The translations under genes and the position numbers were made by a program. Source: Elymus sibiricus (Eukaryota; Streptophyta; Magnoliopsida; Poales; Poaceae). From it: DNA of 64,000 bases. Below are positions 34,151 to 44,900 of the stretch, in pieces. The notes beneath the pieces were generated by a model. It did no database searches. It was given only the letters and a program-made list of their open reading frames with translations, and had not been told where the DNA came from. The stretch covers positions 198,500,537-198,564,536 of the forward strand of contig CM077672.1 of NCBI GenBank assembly GCA_039707655.1. Direction: 5' to 3'. Positions within the stretch are counted from its first letter, which is position 1. Each line of letters opens with the position of its first letter.

Positions 34151-35578
34151 TGATACGTCTCCGTCGTATCTACTTTTCCAAACACTTTTGCTCTTGTTTT
34201 GGACTCTAATTTGCATGATTTGAATGAAACTAACCCGGACTGACGCTGTTTTCAGCAGAACTACCATGGTGTTGTTTTTGTGCAGAAATCAAAGTTCTCA
34301 GAATTGGACGAAACTTTTTCGAGAATTTTTATGGAATATATAAAAATTATTGGCGCAAGAATTAACAGAAGAGGGGCCACCTGTTGCCCACAAGGCAACA
34401 GGGCGCGACCCCCCTAGGGCGCTCCCTGATGCCTTGTGGGGCCCACAGGCGGCCGTCTGAACTAATTCCAACGCTATAAATTCACTTTCCCCGAGAAAAA
34501 AAATAGGAGAAGATGTTTCATCGCGTTTTACGATACGGAGCCGCCACCACCTCCTGTTCTTCATCGGAAGGGCTGATCTGGAGTCCGTTCGGGGCTCCGG
34601 AGAGGGGGATTCGACGCCGTCGTCATCATCAACCATCCTCCATCACCAATTTCATGATGCTCACCACCGTGTGTGAGTAATTTCTCCGTAGGCTTGCTGG
34701 ACGGTGATGGGTTGGATGAGATTTATCATGTAATCGAGTCAATTTGTTAGAACTTTGATCCCTAGTATCCACTATGTTCTGAGATTGATGTTGCTATGAC
34801 TTTGCTATGCTTAATGCTTGTCACTAGGGCCCGAGTGCCATGATTTCAGATATGAACCCTTTATGTTTTCATGAATATATTTGTGTTCTTGATCCTATCT
34901 TGCAAGTTATATGCACCTATTACGTGTTATGATCCGCATACCCCAAGGCGACAATAATTGGGATTCTTTCCGGTGATTACCGTAGTTTCAGGAGTTCATG
35001 TATTCACTATGTGTTAATGCTTTGTTCCGGTTCTCTATTAAAAGGAGGCCTTAATATCCCTTAGATTTCCTTATGGACCCCGCTGCCACGGGAGGGTAGG
35101 ACAAAACATGTCATGCAAGTTCTTACTATAAGCACGTATGACTATATACGGAATACATGCCTACATTACATTGATGAATTGGAGCTATTATGTATCGCCC
35201 TAGGTTGTGACTGTTACATGATGAATGTCATCCAACATAATTATCCATCACCGATCCAATGCCTACGCTTTCCGCATATTGATCTTTGCTAAGTTACCCT
35301 CGTTACTGCTGCTATTACAATCACTACAAAACTGCCACTGTTACTGTTACTGTTGCTACTGTTACTGTTGCTACTGTTACTACTGCTATTGAAACTATCA
35401 TACTACTGTGCTACTAAACACTTTGCTGTAGATATTTAGTTCTCCAGGTGTGGTTGAATTGTCAACTCAACTGCTAATACTCACAAATATTCTTTGGCTC
35501 CCCTTGTGCCGAATCAATAAATCTGGGTGAAATACTACCCGCGAAAACTGTTGCGATCCCTATACTTGTGGGTTATCA
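34151..35578 (+). repeat. 5' LTR of element B
   Basis: The 1428-bp LTR starts TGATACGTCTCCGTCG and ends GGGTTATCA. The hairpin at 34376-34453 is followed by a TATA box at 34473-34483 (gctataaattc). A degenerate (ACTGTT)n/(GCTACT)n run lies at 35337-35393. Confidence 0.92.
34473..34483 (+). promoter_or_regulatory. TATA box of element B
   Basis: The sequence gctataaattc lies about 20 bp after the GC-rich hairpin, matching the arrangement in the LTR of C. The copy in the 3' LTR lies near 49771. Confidence 0.65.
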
Positions 35579-35589
35579 AGACCTTTTTC

Positions 35590-35607
35590 TGGCGCCGTTA
35601 CCGGGGA
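35590..35607 (+). promoter_or_regulatory. Primer binding site of element B (tRNA-Asp)
   Basis: TGGCGCCGTTACCGGGGA matches the tRNA-Asp complement at 17 of 18 bases and lies 11 bp inside the LTR. Confidence 0.88.
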
Positions 35608-35656
35608 GCATAGCTCTATTTGTTGAGTCACTTGGGATTTATATCTGTTGATCACT

Positions 35657-37780
35657 ATGAAGAATCTGAAAGACGCTAAGACCAAGATCGTTCCCTCTAA
35701 GACGAGGGGAGGTAAGGAACTGCCATCTAGCTCCGCACTTGATTCACCTTCTGTTTTGAGTAGGCTTGCGACACCACCACCTGCTATTCCTTCTGATATG
35801 TCACAAGTTATTGACGATAATACTTCTGCTATGAATGAAACTATTGATGATGCTAGTACTATGCTTGATAATATTGTGCCACTTGGTGAATTTCTTGATG
35901 AACAAATTGCTAAAGCTAAAGAAATTGAAAATGTTGAAACTCTTGAAAATTATGATTCACCTATTATGCCTAGCTCTCCTATTAGAGTTGAAATGCCTAA
36001 GATACCTGATGGTTATGTTTTTGATAGAGAAACAGCTAGGGCAATTCTTGCTTGTAATGATAGAGATGATGTTAGAAAACTGCTTGCTGAGTTGAAAGAA
36101 AAATCTATGAGGGAGAGAATGAAATATGATCCTAAGTTTGCTACCTCTCCCATATTTGTTACCGATAAGGATTATGAATTCTCTGTCGATCCTGAGTTAA
36201 TTACTTTGGTTGAATCTGATCCTTTTCATGGTTATGAAACTGAAACTGTTGTGGCACACCTTACTAAATTGAATGATATAGCCACCCTATTTGCTCATGA
36301 GGAAAAAATTCGCTACTATTATATTCTTAAGTTGTTTCCTTTTTCATTAAAGGGTGATGCTAAGAAATGGTTTAATACTCTTGCTCCTGGTTGTGTGCCT
36401 AGTCCCCAGGATATGATATATTACTTCTCTGAAAAATATTTTCCTCCTCACAAGAAACAAGCTGCCTTACAGGAAATATTTAACTTTGTGCAAATTGAAG
36501 AAGAGAATCTCCCTCAAGCTTGGGGGAGGCGTCTCCAATTACTTAATGCTTTGCCTGATCATCCTCTTAAGAAGAATGAAATACTTAATATCTTTTATAA
36601 TGGACTAACCGATGCTTCAAGGGACTACCTAGATAGTTGTGCTGGTTGTGTTTTCAGGGAACGAACTATTGGGCAGGCTGAAGAACTATTGAATAATATA
36701 TTGAGGAATGCCGATGACTGGACACTTCCTGAACCACCACCTAAGCCAACCCCAAAGAAAAGAGGTATTCTATTCCTCAGTCCAGAAGATATGCAAGAAG
36801 CTAAGAAATCTATGAAGGAAAAAGGTATTAAAGCTGAAGATGTTAAGAATCTATCGCCTATTGAAGAAATACATGGACTTGATAACCCGACACAGGTAGA
36901 GGAGGTAAATTATCTCACTAGATTTGATGAAAGTGATATTCCTTATAATAAATCTACTAGCCAATGCTTGGATGAATTTGATAATTACATCATTAAGCAA
37001 GAACACTTCAATTTATATGTTAGCAATCAATTACAACGAAATGCCATCATGATTGAACGCTTGAGTGATTTGATGTTTAGAACTGCTAATGATGTTAAAT
37101 GCTTGAGTAAACATGCTTCTATGGTTCAGACTCAGTTAGAACAAATAGCTAAGTCACAAAATGATTTGCTTGATGAGATGAACAATAAAATGAATGATCA
37201 TGCTGTTAGAGTTGTTACTAGAGGAGGTAGAATGACTCAGGATCCTCTATATCTTGAAGGTCATCCTAAAAGAATTAAACAAGACTCTCAAAGAATTAAC
37301 ACTGATGCACCTAGTCCATCTAAGAAGAAAAAGAAAAAGAAAAATGATAGGACTCTGCATACTTCTAGTGAACCTGAGATAGAAAAACCTCCTGAGAATC
37401 ATAATGTTGCTTCTATTTCTGATGCTGAGACACAATATGGTAATGAACATCCACCTAGTGATAATGATAATGATAGTGATAATGATAATGAAGATGTTCA
37501 TGTTGATGCTCAACCAGATAATGATGTAGAAATAGAACCTGCTGTTGATCTTGATAACCCACCTCCTAAGAATAAAAGATATGATAAAAGAGACTTCGTT
37601 GCTAGAAAACATGGAAAGGAAAGAGAACCATGGGTTCAAAAACCTATGTCTTTTCCTACTAAATCATCTAAAAATAAGGATGAGGAAGACTTTGAGCGCT
37701 TTGTTGAAATGCTTAGACCTGTCTTTTTGCGCACTCGCTTGATTGATATGTTGAAAATGTCTCCTATGCTAAATACATGA
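35657..37780 (+). CDS. Gag polyprotein of element B
   Basis: The frame starts at an ATG at 35657 and runs about 707 codons to a TGA at 37778-37780. The Gag domain is in the first half (LFPFSLKGDAKKWFNTLAP, then EKYFPPHKKQAALQEI, then LNIFYNGL). A Lys-rich tract (SKKKKKKKK-like) and an acidic Asp/Asn repeat follow near residues 550-640. No zinc knuckle is apparent. The predicted role is particle capsid. The stop overlaps the start of the next frame (ATGA), which carries the protease; comparison with relatives suggests that one missing T near 37765 created this break. Confidence 0.88.
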   Translation: MKNLKDAKTKIVPSKTRGGKELPSSSALDSPSVLSRLATPPPAIPSDMSQVIDDNTSAMNETIDDASTMLDNIVPLGEFLDEQIAKAKEIENVETLENYDSPIMPSSPIRVEMPKIPDGYVFDRETARAILACNDRDDVRKLLAELKEKSMRERMKYDPKFATSPIFVTDKDYEFSVDPELITLVESDPFHGYETETVVAHLTKLNDIATLFAHEEKIRYYYILKLFPFSLKGDAKKWFNTLAPGCVPSPQDMIYYFSEKYFPPHKKQAALQEIFNFVQIEEENLPQAWGRRLQLLNALPDHPLKKNEILNIFYNGLTDASRDYLDSCAGCVFRERTIGQAEELLNNILRNADDWTLPEPPPKPTPKKRGILFLSPEDMQEAKKSMKEKGIKAEDVKNLSPIEEIHGLDNPTQVEEVNYLTRFDESDIPYNKSTSQCLDEFDNYIIKQEHFNLYVSNQLQRNAIMIERLSDLMFRTANDVKCLSKHASMVQTQLEQIAKSQNDLLDEMNNKMNDHAVRVVTRGGRMTQDPLYLEGHPKRIKQDSQRINTDAPSPSKKKKKKKNDRTLHTSSEPEIEKPPENHNVASISDAETQYGNEHPPSDNDNDSDNDNEDVHVDAQPDNDVEIEPAVDLDNPPPKNKRYDKRDFVARKHGKEREPWVQKPMSFPTKSSKNKDEEDFERFVEMLRPVFLRTRLIDMLKMSPMLNT

Positions 37781-38412
37781 AAGATATTGTCACTAATAAA
37801 AGAAAGATACCTGAAGCTGAAATTTTCACCATGCATGCAAATTATTCTTTTAAGGGTGGAGTACCTAAAAAGCTAGGAGATCTGGGAATACCTACTATAC
37901 CATGCTCCATTAAAAGAAGTTATGTTAAAACTGCCTTATGTGATTTTGGAGCCGGTGTTAGTGTTATGCCTTTCTCTTTATATAGAAGACTTGATTTGAA
38001 TAAGCTCACACCAACTGAAATATCTTTGCAAATGGCTGATAAATCAACTGCTATACCTATTGGAATTTGCGAGGATGTGCCTGTTGTTGTTGCAAATGTT
38101 ACAATCTTAACGGACTTTGTTATACTTGATATGCCCGAGGACGACAACATGTCGATCATCCTTGGAAGACCATTTTTGAATACTGCAGGGGCTGTAATTG
38201 ATTGCAATAAAAGCAAGGTCACTTTTCATGTCAATGGTAATGAGCATACAGTCTATTTCCCGAAGAAGCAAACTTCAGTGAATGGTATCAATTGTGTTGA
38301 AAAGGTTTCGACAATCACTATTAGGGGATTCAAATTTCCTCTTCCTACTATCAAAAAGAAATATGAAATTCTTATTGTTGGGGAGATGCATATCCCCGTT
38401 GAGGTAACTTAG
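37777..38412 (+). CDS. Retropepsin-like protease region of element B
   Basis: The frame of 211 codons starts at the ATG overlapping the gag stop. The catalytic-type site reads LCDFGAGVSVMPFSLY at about residues 50-65, and the second strand reads IILGRPFLNTAG near residue 125. Most relatives have L rather than F in the DLGA motif, so the active site may be weakened. The protein ends VEVT with no polymerase after it. It would process Gag. It may originally have been fused to gag. Confidence 0.82.
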   Translation: MKDIVTNKRKIPEAEIFTMHANYSFKGGVPKKLGDLGIPTIPCSIKRSYVKTALCDFGAGVSVMPFSLYRRLDLNKLTPTEISLQMADKSTAIPIGICEDVPVVVANVTILTDFVILDMPEDDNMSIILGRPFLNTAGAVIDCNKSKVTFHVNGNEHTVYFPKKQTSVNGINCVEKVSTITIRGFKFPLPTIKKKYEILIVGEMHIPVEVT

Positions 38413-38863
38413 TGTTATACGAAAATTCTTCGGTTTCAAGTTACTCGGAAATAGTTTGTTAATAAGACTTGATCAACCTTATTAATGGATTCTTTTTTAG
38501 GGGCATGTGGTCGATGAATTTAGTAAGCACAACTTTCTGTAATCTTAGTTTTCTCTCTATTATTTTTAGTTTAAATAAAATAAAATGCCATGATTATCCT
38601 GTTTTCTGAATTATCCGTGCAATAAAAAATGGCCCAAAAATAAAAGTGCTCAGAATGCAATAAAATTTTAACATGATTTTTTCTGGAATATATAAGAATT
38701 TTTGGTACTGAAAATAACCCAGGGGGTGCACCTGTTGCCCACAAGGCAACAGGGCACGGCCACCCCCTAGGGGCGCGCCAAGATGCCTTGTGGGTCCCAC
38801 AGGGACCCATTCACTTATCCCTTCAGCCCACTTCATCTCCTACCTCCAGAAAAAAATCGTGGT

Positions 38864-38902
<39 letters not shown>

Positions 38903-39216
38903 TTGCTCCCAAACCTGAGATTTTCGATCTCTTTGCTCGGAGCTCTGTTTCCGAAACTTTTTGAGGGATTGCTCCTTGGTATGTGACTCTCCCATTGCTC
39001 CAATTAGTTTTTGCTTTAGTGGATTATATTTTGCATAAATTGCTGCTATTGGTGCTACTGAAAATGAGCTTGCATGTTAAATTCTTTGAGTTCTAAGTTG
39101 TTTGAATGCTTGATATAGCCTCTAGGCACTTGTATGAGTAGTTGCTATCAATTTGGTGAAGTTTTGTTAACATATTTTTGTTATCCAAAAAATTTCAGAA
39201 ATTTGTTCGAAGGAAA
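38413..39216 (+). promoter_or_regulatory. LTR-like noncoding segment upstream of ORF2 of element B
   Basis: From about 38620 to 38820 the segment repeats the order seen in B's own LTR: ataaaagtgctcagaa, then ggaatatataagaattttt, then a hairpin (cacctgttgcccacaaggca ... gatgccttgtggg). A (CT)n run at about 38866-38897 and a leader to the ORF2 ATG at 39217 follow. It looks like a diverged internal copy of the U3/R promoter part. It could start a separate ORF2 transcript. Confidence 0.6.
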
Positions 39217-39431
39217 ATGAACCTTTTCAGGAGGAGTTCTTCAAGGAGGAGGTCCTCTGAAGCATCATCAAGTGAAAGCCTAGCATGCCAATCGTATGTT
39301 GAACCAAGGGCAAGTTCGGTGCGAGGTGCCGAAGCAAAATCGTGTCGATGGCCGTGCAACGAGTTCATGCTAGGTGCAGGTATCAAGGAAGAATTTGACC
39401 AATATATTCACAACACCGAGCTCTCTGCCTT
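39217..39431 (+). CDS. ORF2 of element B, 5' part, split by element D
   Basis: The ATG at 39217 opens an arginine/serine-rich start (MNLFRRSSSRRRSSEASSS), followed by FMLGAGIKEEFDQYIHNTEL. The frame runs to 39431, where element D is inserted. It resumes at 46587 in the same frame, giving 340 codons in total with no other break. No domain is recognised. The product is an accessory protein of unknown function, common to this class of Triticeae elements. Confidence 0.75.
39427..39431. repeat. Target-site duplication of element D, left copy
   Basis: GCCTT here matches 46582-46586 and defines D as one insertion inside ORF2 of B. Confidence 0.9.
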
Positions 39432-40811
39432 TCATGTCTACTACACAACTTATTCTTGTAGACTCGTGTTGGGCCTCCAAGCGCAGAGTTTTGTAGGACA
39501 GTAGCAATTTTCCCTCAAGTGGATGACCTAAGGTTTATCAATCCGTGGGAGGCGTAGGATGAAGATGGTCTCTCTCAAACAACCCTGCAACCAAATAACA
39601 AAGAGTCTCTTGTGTCCCCAACACACCCAATACAATGGTAAATTGTATAGGTGCACTAGTTCGGCGAAGAGATGGTGATACAAGTGTAGTATGGATAGTA
39701 GATATAGGTTTTTGTAATCTGAAAATATAAAAACAGCAAGGTAACTAGTAACAAAAGTGAGCATAAACGGTATTGCAATGCTTAGAAACAAGGCCTAGGG
39801 TTCATACTTTCGCTAGTGCAATCTCTCAACAATGCTAATATAATTGGATCATATAACCATCCCTCAAGTTTATATCGGAGAAAAGATAATGAAAACGTGC
39901 ATCAACCCCAATGCATAGATTATCTCAATGTCACCACGGGAATCCATGAGTTGAGTGCCAAAACATATATCAAGTGAATCAATATAATACCCCATTGTCA
40001 CCACGGGTATTCATATGCAAGACATACATCAAGTGTTCTCAAATCTGAAATATTCAATCCAACAATAACGAAACCTCAAAGGGGAAAGATTCGATTCATC
40101 ACAACAAGGATAGAGAGGGAAGAAACACCATATGATCCAACTATATTAACAAAGCTCGCGATACATCAAGATCGTGCCAAATCAAGAACACGAGAGAGAG
40201 AGAGAGAGAGATAAAACACATAGCTACTGGTACAAACCCTCAGCCCCGAGGGTGAACTACTCCCTCCTCGTCATGGAGACCGCCGGGATGATGAAGAGGG
40301 CCTCTGATGATGATTTCCCTCCTCCGGCAGGGTGCCGGAAAAGGGCTGTAGATGAGATCTCTTTGATACAGAGGCTTGCGGCGGCGTAAAAACTCATCTA
40401 GGTTAACTTTCGGGGGTTTCTGAATATATAGGATTTTTTAGCGTTGGAATCACGCAAAGAGGTGCCACAGGGGGGCCACGAGGCACCAGGGCGCGCCTGG
40501 GGGGGGGAGGCGCGCCCAGGTGGCTCGTGGGGCCTCTGTGGCTCTTCTGCTGCTCCTCCGAAGCTTCCTGGGTCTGTTTCCTTCCAGAAAAAATCGTCAA
40601 AAAGTTTCGCTGCATTTGGACTTCATTTGATATGGATTTTCTGGAAAACCAAAAACAAGCAGAAAATAGCAACTGGCACTGGGCACTAGGTTAATATGTT
40701 AGTCCATGAAAATCATATAAAACCCATATAAAAGTGCACCAAAATCATACAAAACTATAATAAACATGGCATCAATACTTCATAAATTATAGATACGTTG
40801 GAGACGTATCA
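39432..40811 (-). repeat. 3' LTR of element D
   Basis: The 1380-bp LTR matches 44901-46581 except for a ~310-bp deletion near 39870 and a longer (GA)n run near 40193-40211. Its terminal dinucleotide is TC where the partner has TG. The GGCGCGCC hairpin lies at 40475-40532 and the TATA-like ctatatattc (minus) at about 40422-40431. Confidence 0.9.
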
Positions 40812-40829
40812 GCATCCCCAAGCTTAATT
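40812..40829 (-). promoter_or_regulatory. Polypurine tract of element D
   Basis: On the minus strand aattaagcttggggatgc abuts the LTR start TGATACGTC. It is identical to the tract of element A. Confidence 0.85.
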
Positions 40830-42380
40830 CCTGCTCGTCCTCGAGTAGGTAAATGATAAAAGAAATAATTTATGAAGTGTGAATGCTAGCATAGTGCATA
40901 AGTTTGATCAATGATAATTTCAATCACTTTTCCTGGCATCATAAAAGCAACTCTTTCTCATAAAACTCATCATGATAAAGTAGCAATCAATTCACATGTT
41001 ATGGTTCAAACAATGCAATCTCTTGAAACTTAATAACCTATGTTCTTAGTCACCAAACAATTGCTATTCAACTTAATTTCAACAAAGTCTAAGTAAGAGC
41101 TCCACATACTCAATTATCATATAGTCTTCTATGATTGCTAGTACTCAAAGCATATTTTTAGAACAAATGGCATCCATCGAACACAGAGAAAGATAGGGGC
41201 ATAATTTTCGCCTCCCAACTCATTTATCATAGAGATAATTGTCAACAATAATAATTCATGATCAAATATATTTGACTGGCCATATGTGCCTGGATCTTTC
41301 CCCACCACATGATGCTTACCAACTAGAGAATAATTGAGGTTGAAATGCGAATGAATACTTATTGACTCTTGCATAAAAGTAAATACATAAAAGTAAATGC
41401 ATAAAAGTAAAAGATAGGCCCTTCGCAGAGGGAAGCAGAGGTTGTCATGCGCTTTTTATTTTTGGATGCACAAGCCCTTAATGCAAAGGAACGTCACGTT
41501 ATATTGCCCCTTGTGATAGCAACCTTTATTATGCAGTCCATCGCTTTTATTTCTTTACCATCACAAGTTCTTACAACGCTTATTTTCCCTTGAAATAAAA
41601 GATCATACATATTTTAGGAGCAATTTTTATTGCTTTTTGCACTGATGACAACTTACTTGAAGGATCTTATTCAATCCATAGGTAGATATGGTGGACACTC
41701 ATGGGAAGAAACTGGGTTTAAGGGTTTTAGGATGCACAAGTAGTATCTCTACTTAGTACGAATTTTTGGCTAGCAAAAGATCCTAAGCAAGCACCACATG
41801 TTGGAGGATCCATAACAATATAACTTCTATGCAAATATACCCAAACATAACTCATTACGTTGTCTTCCTTGTCCAACTTCAACTAATTTGCTCAAGTTTG
41901 AAAATAATTAATGGGTATTCACAATCATAAAAGATGTCCAAGATAATATATTTATATGTGAAAGTTCTCTTCCTTGTACTAATCATTCATGAATTGCTTG
42001 TATGACCAATATTGTGATTGTCAAGCTTCAATAGATTTCACTTTCTAAACCCAATGTGAAACTACTAATCGACATGATACAAGCATATGAAGCACATATA
42101 ATTTCAACTTTATGATATTCAATTCATTTCAACAATTTACTCATAGGATATAAGTGAAGAACAAGAGTAAATGACAAACTACTCCAAAAATATATAAGTG
42201 AAGACCAAATGAGTAGTTAAGTAAATAGGTAGCTATGTGAGGACTCTCTCTCATTTAAAAATTTCAGATCTTAAGTATTTTATTCAAATATCAAGGAAAA
42301 CAAAATAACATTCCAAGAATAGCACAACTCATGTGAAGAAGCAAAAACTTAGGCTCAACCAAGACTAACCGATAATTGTT
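40830..42380 (-). other. Noncoding internal region of element D
   Basis: AT-rich sequence without a supported ORF lies between the polypurine tract and the first conserved module. I see no gene or further insertion in it. Confidence 0.55.
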
Positions 42381-42384
42381 GATG

Positions 42385-43765
42385 AAGAAAGGTGGGATGC
42401 CTACCGGGGCATCCCCAAGCTTAGATGCTTGAGACTTCTTGAAATATTATATTGGGATGCCTTGGGCATCCCCAAGCTTGAGCTCTTGTGTATTCTTAAT
42501 TCTTCTCATATCACGGTTTCCCTAATCCTTAAAAACTTCATCCACACAAAACTCAACAAGAACTCGTGAGATAAGTTAGTATAAATCCACTCAAAACCTT
42601 AACATTCTCTACTTTAAAAAATCACAAAAATTATAATTAAACATTGCATACTAAATGCCTTTACATATTTAATACTCCTATCCACAAATAGAAACATTAA
42701 ACAAGCAAACATATGCAAACAATGCAACTATAACAGTAATCTGCCCAAACAGAACAGTCTGTAAAGGGTGAATAAGAATTCATAATTCCCTAACTCCAAA
42801 AATTCTTAAAAATGACCACGTGACAAAGAACTCATGCATGCTTACTGTGTAAAAATTTCAGATTTTTATCATGTTGTGACTATTCAGGAATATTCTGGAC
42901 ATAACAGAAAACTTTCTGTTTTCAAACAGCAACACATGAACTTGCAAACTGAGCATGGTAAAGGCTATAATTGGCATTTTATTGAACTAAAAGATACAAA
43001 ACATGATTATTGATAGCAGCAAGAAAATCTCAACAAAATAAAATGACGCGCCAAGCAAAACTCATATTATGTGATGAATAAAAATATAGCTCCAAGTGAG
43101 GTTACCGATAATGTTGAAGACGAAAGAGGGGATGCCTTCCGGGGCATCCCCAAGCTTAGTTGCTTGGGTCTTCCTTTAATATTGCCTTGGGGTGCCTTGG
43201 GAATCCCCAAGCTTAGGGTCTTGCCACTCCTTATTCTCCTCATATCGATATCTCACCCAAAACTTGAAAACTTCAATCACACAAAACTTAACGGAACTTC
43301 GTGAGATAGGTTAGTATGATAAAAATAAATCATCCACTTAGGTACTGTCAATACAAGATTAATAATTTTTCTCACATAATTCCTAATATATTCTATCATT
43401 TCCACAATTTATATTACTCAATATAAGCTATGGAAACACTGAAACAAGCAAACTATGCATCGAAAACAGAATCTGTCAAAAACAGAACAGCGTGTAGTAA
43501 GTGATTTAAAAACCATATTTATGTACCTCCAAAAATTCTGAAAAATTAGGAAAACGTAAAACATTTGTAACCCAATACTGTGTAAAAAAATTAGAATTTT
43601 TTCATGCTCTAGTACAGAATAGAAATTCCAGCACTGGACGCAAAAGTTTCTGTTTTTGCACAGAATCAAATCAACAAGCATCCACACTATCCCAAAGGCT
43701 TTACTTGGCACATTATTGAAAGAAAACATATAAAACATGATTAATACAGTATATTAATCATGTGG
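42385..43765 (-). repeat. Tandem duplication of the conserved noncoding module in D
   Basis: Two diverged copies lie at about 42385-43020 and 43115-43765. Each begins with two polypurine-tract copies in hairpins (42410-42424 and 42466-42479; 43144-43159 and 43201-43215). Each continues with the shared phrases cacaaaact, aacagaacag, aaaattct and ctttctgttttc. Elements C (5757-6400) and A (15020-15595) carry a single copy. Confidence 0.7.
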
Positions 43766-43860
43766 ACACACAAAAACAGTAAGTATAGTTATTGGGTTGT
43801 CTCCCAACAAGCGCTTTTCTTTAATGCCTTTTTAGCTGGGCATGATGATTTCAATGATGC

Positions 43861-44775
43861 TCACATAAAAGTAAAGAATTGAAACACAATGGGAGCATCA
43901 TGAATCATATGACTAGCACATTTAAGCCTAACCCACTTCCTATGCATAGGGATTTTGTGAGCAAACAATTTATGGGAGCAAGAATCAACTAGCATAGGAA
44001 GGCAAAACAAGCATAACTTCAAAACTTTCAACACATAGAGAGGAAACTTGATATTATTGCAACACCTACAAGCATATGATCCTCTCTCATAATAATTTTC
44101 ATTAGCATCATGAATGAATTCAACAATATAGCTATCACATAAAGCATTCTTTTCATGATCCACAAGCATAGAATTTTTATTACTCTCCACATAAGCAAAT
44201 TTGTACTCATTCATAATAGTGGGAGTATCATATGATACTTGAATAGTAAAAATTGTTTCCACATTAAAAGAATAATGTTCAGTAAAAGGGTATTCATAAT
44301 TATGACAAGTATTATAATAATAATCATCACTCTTTTTCATAACATAAGTATCATCACAATAATCATCATAAGTAGCAATTTTGTTCTCATCATAATCAAT
44401 TGAAACTTCTTCCAAAGTAGTGGATTCAACATTAAATAAAGTCATGGCCTCTCCAAATCCACTTGCATCAATATAATCATCATAAATAGGAGGCATGCAC
44501 TCATCATAATAAATTTTCTCATCAAAACTTGGGGGACTAAAAATATCATCTTCACTAAACATAGCATCCCCAAGCTTGTGGCTTTGCATATCATTAGCAT
44601 CATGGATACTCATAGAATTCATACTAACAACATTGCAATCATGCTCATCATTCAAAGATTTTATGCCAAACATTTTATTGAATTCTTCTTCTATCAATTG
44701 AGCACAATTTTCCGCTCCATCATTTTCAAGAAAGACATTATAAAGACGAATAATATGAGGCAACCTCAATTCCAT
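43861..44775 (-). CDS. Accessory ORF of element D, unknown function
   Basis: The frame of 304 codons starts at an ATG at 44773-44775 and is uninterrupted. The protein is acidic and Tyr/Asp-rich in the middle (YDDYCDDTY). Its C-terminal part reads ENYYERG ... FPLYVLKVLKLCLF ... IPMHRKWVRLK. This parallels the end of the ORF in element A in order and spacing, although the rest differs. No known domain is recognised. It lies between the primer site and the conserved module, in the place of gag. Confidence 0.72.
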   Translation of the reverse strand: MELRLPHIIRLYNVFLENDGAENCAQLIEEEFNKMFGIKSLNDEHDCNVVSMNSMSIHDANDMQSHKLGDAMFSEDDIFSPPSFDEKIYYDECMPPIYDDYIDASGFGEAMTLFNVESTTLEEVSIDYDENKIATYDDYCDDTYVMKKSDDYYYNTCHNYEYPFTEHYSFNVETIFTIQVSYDTPTIMNEYKFAYVESNKNSMLVDHEKNALCDSYIVEFIHDANENYYERGSYACRCCNNIKFPLYVLKVLKLCLFCLPMLVDSCSHKLFAHKIPMHRKWVRLKCASHMIHDAPIVFQFFTFM

Positions 44776-44872
44776 TTTTTTGTAGTTTTCTTTTATAAAC
44801 CAAACTAGTGATAAAACAAGAAACTAAAAGATTCGATTGCAAGATCTAAAGATATACCTTCAAGCACTCACC

Positions 44873-44890
44873 TCCCCGGCAATGGCGCCA
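44873..44890 (-). promoter_or_regulatory. Primer binding site of element D (tRNA-Asp type)
   Basis: On the minus strand TGGCGCCATTGCCGGGGA matches the tRNA-Asp complement at 17 of 18 bases, just inside the 5' LTR. Confidence 0.85.
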
Positions 44891-44900
44891 GAAAAGAGCT

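Noticed and set aside
43861..44775. Envelope-like protein in element D
   Set aside because: I see no signal peptide, membrane anchor or cleavage site. The Cys-rich patch is short and not conserved in the ORF of element A.
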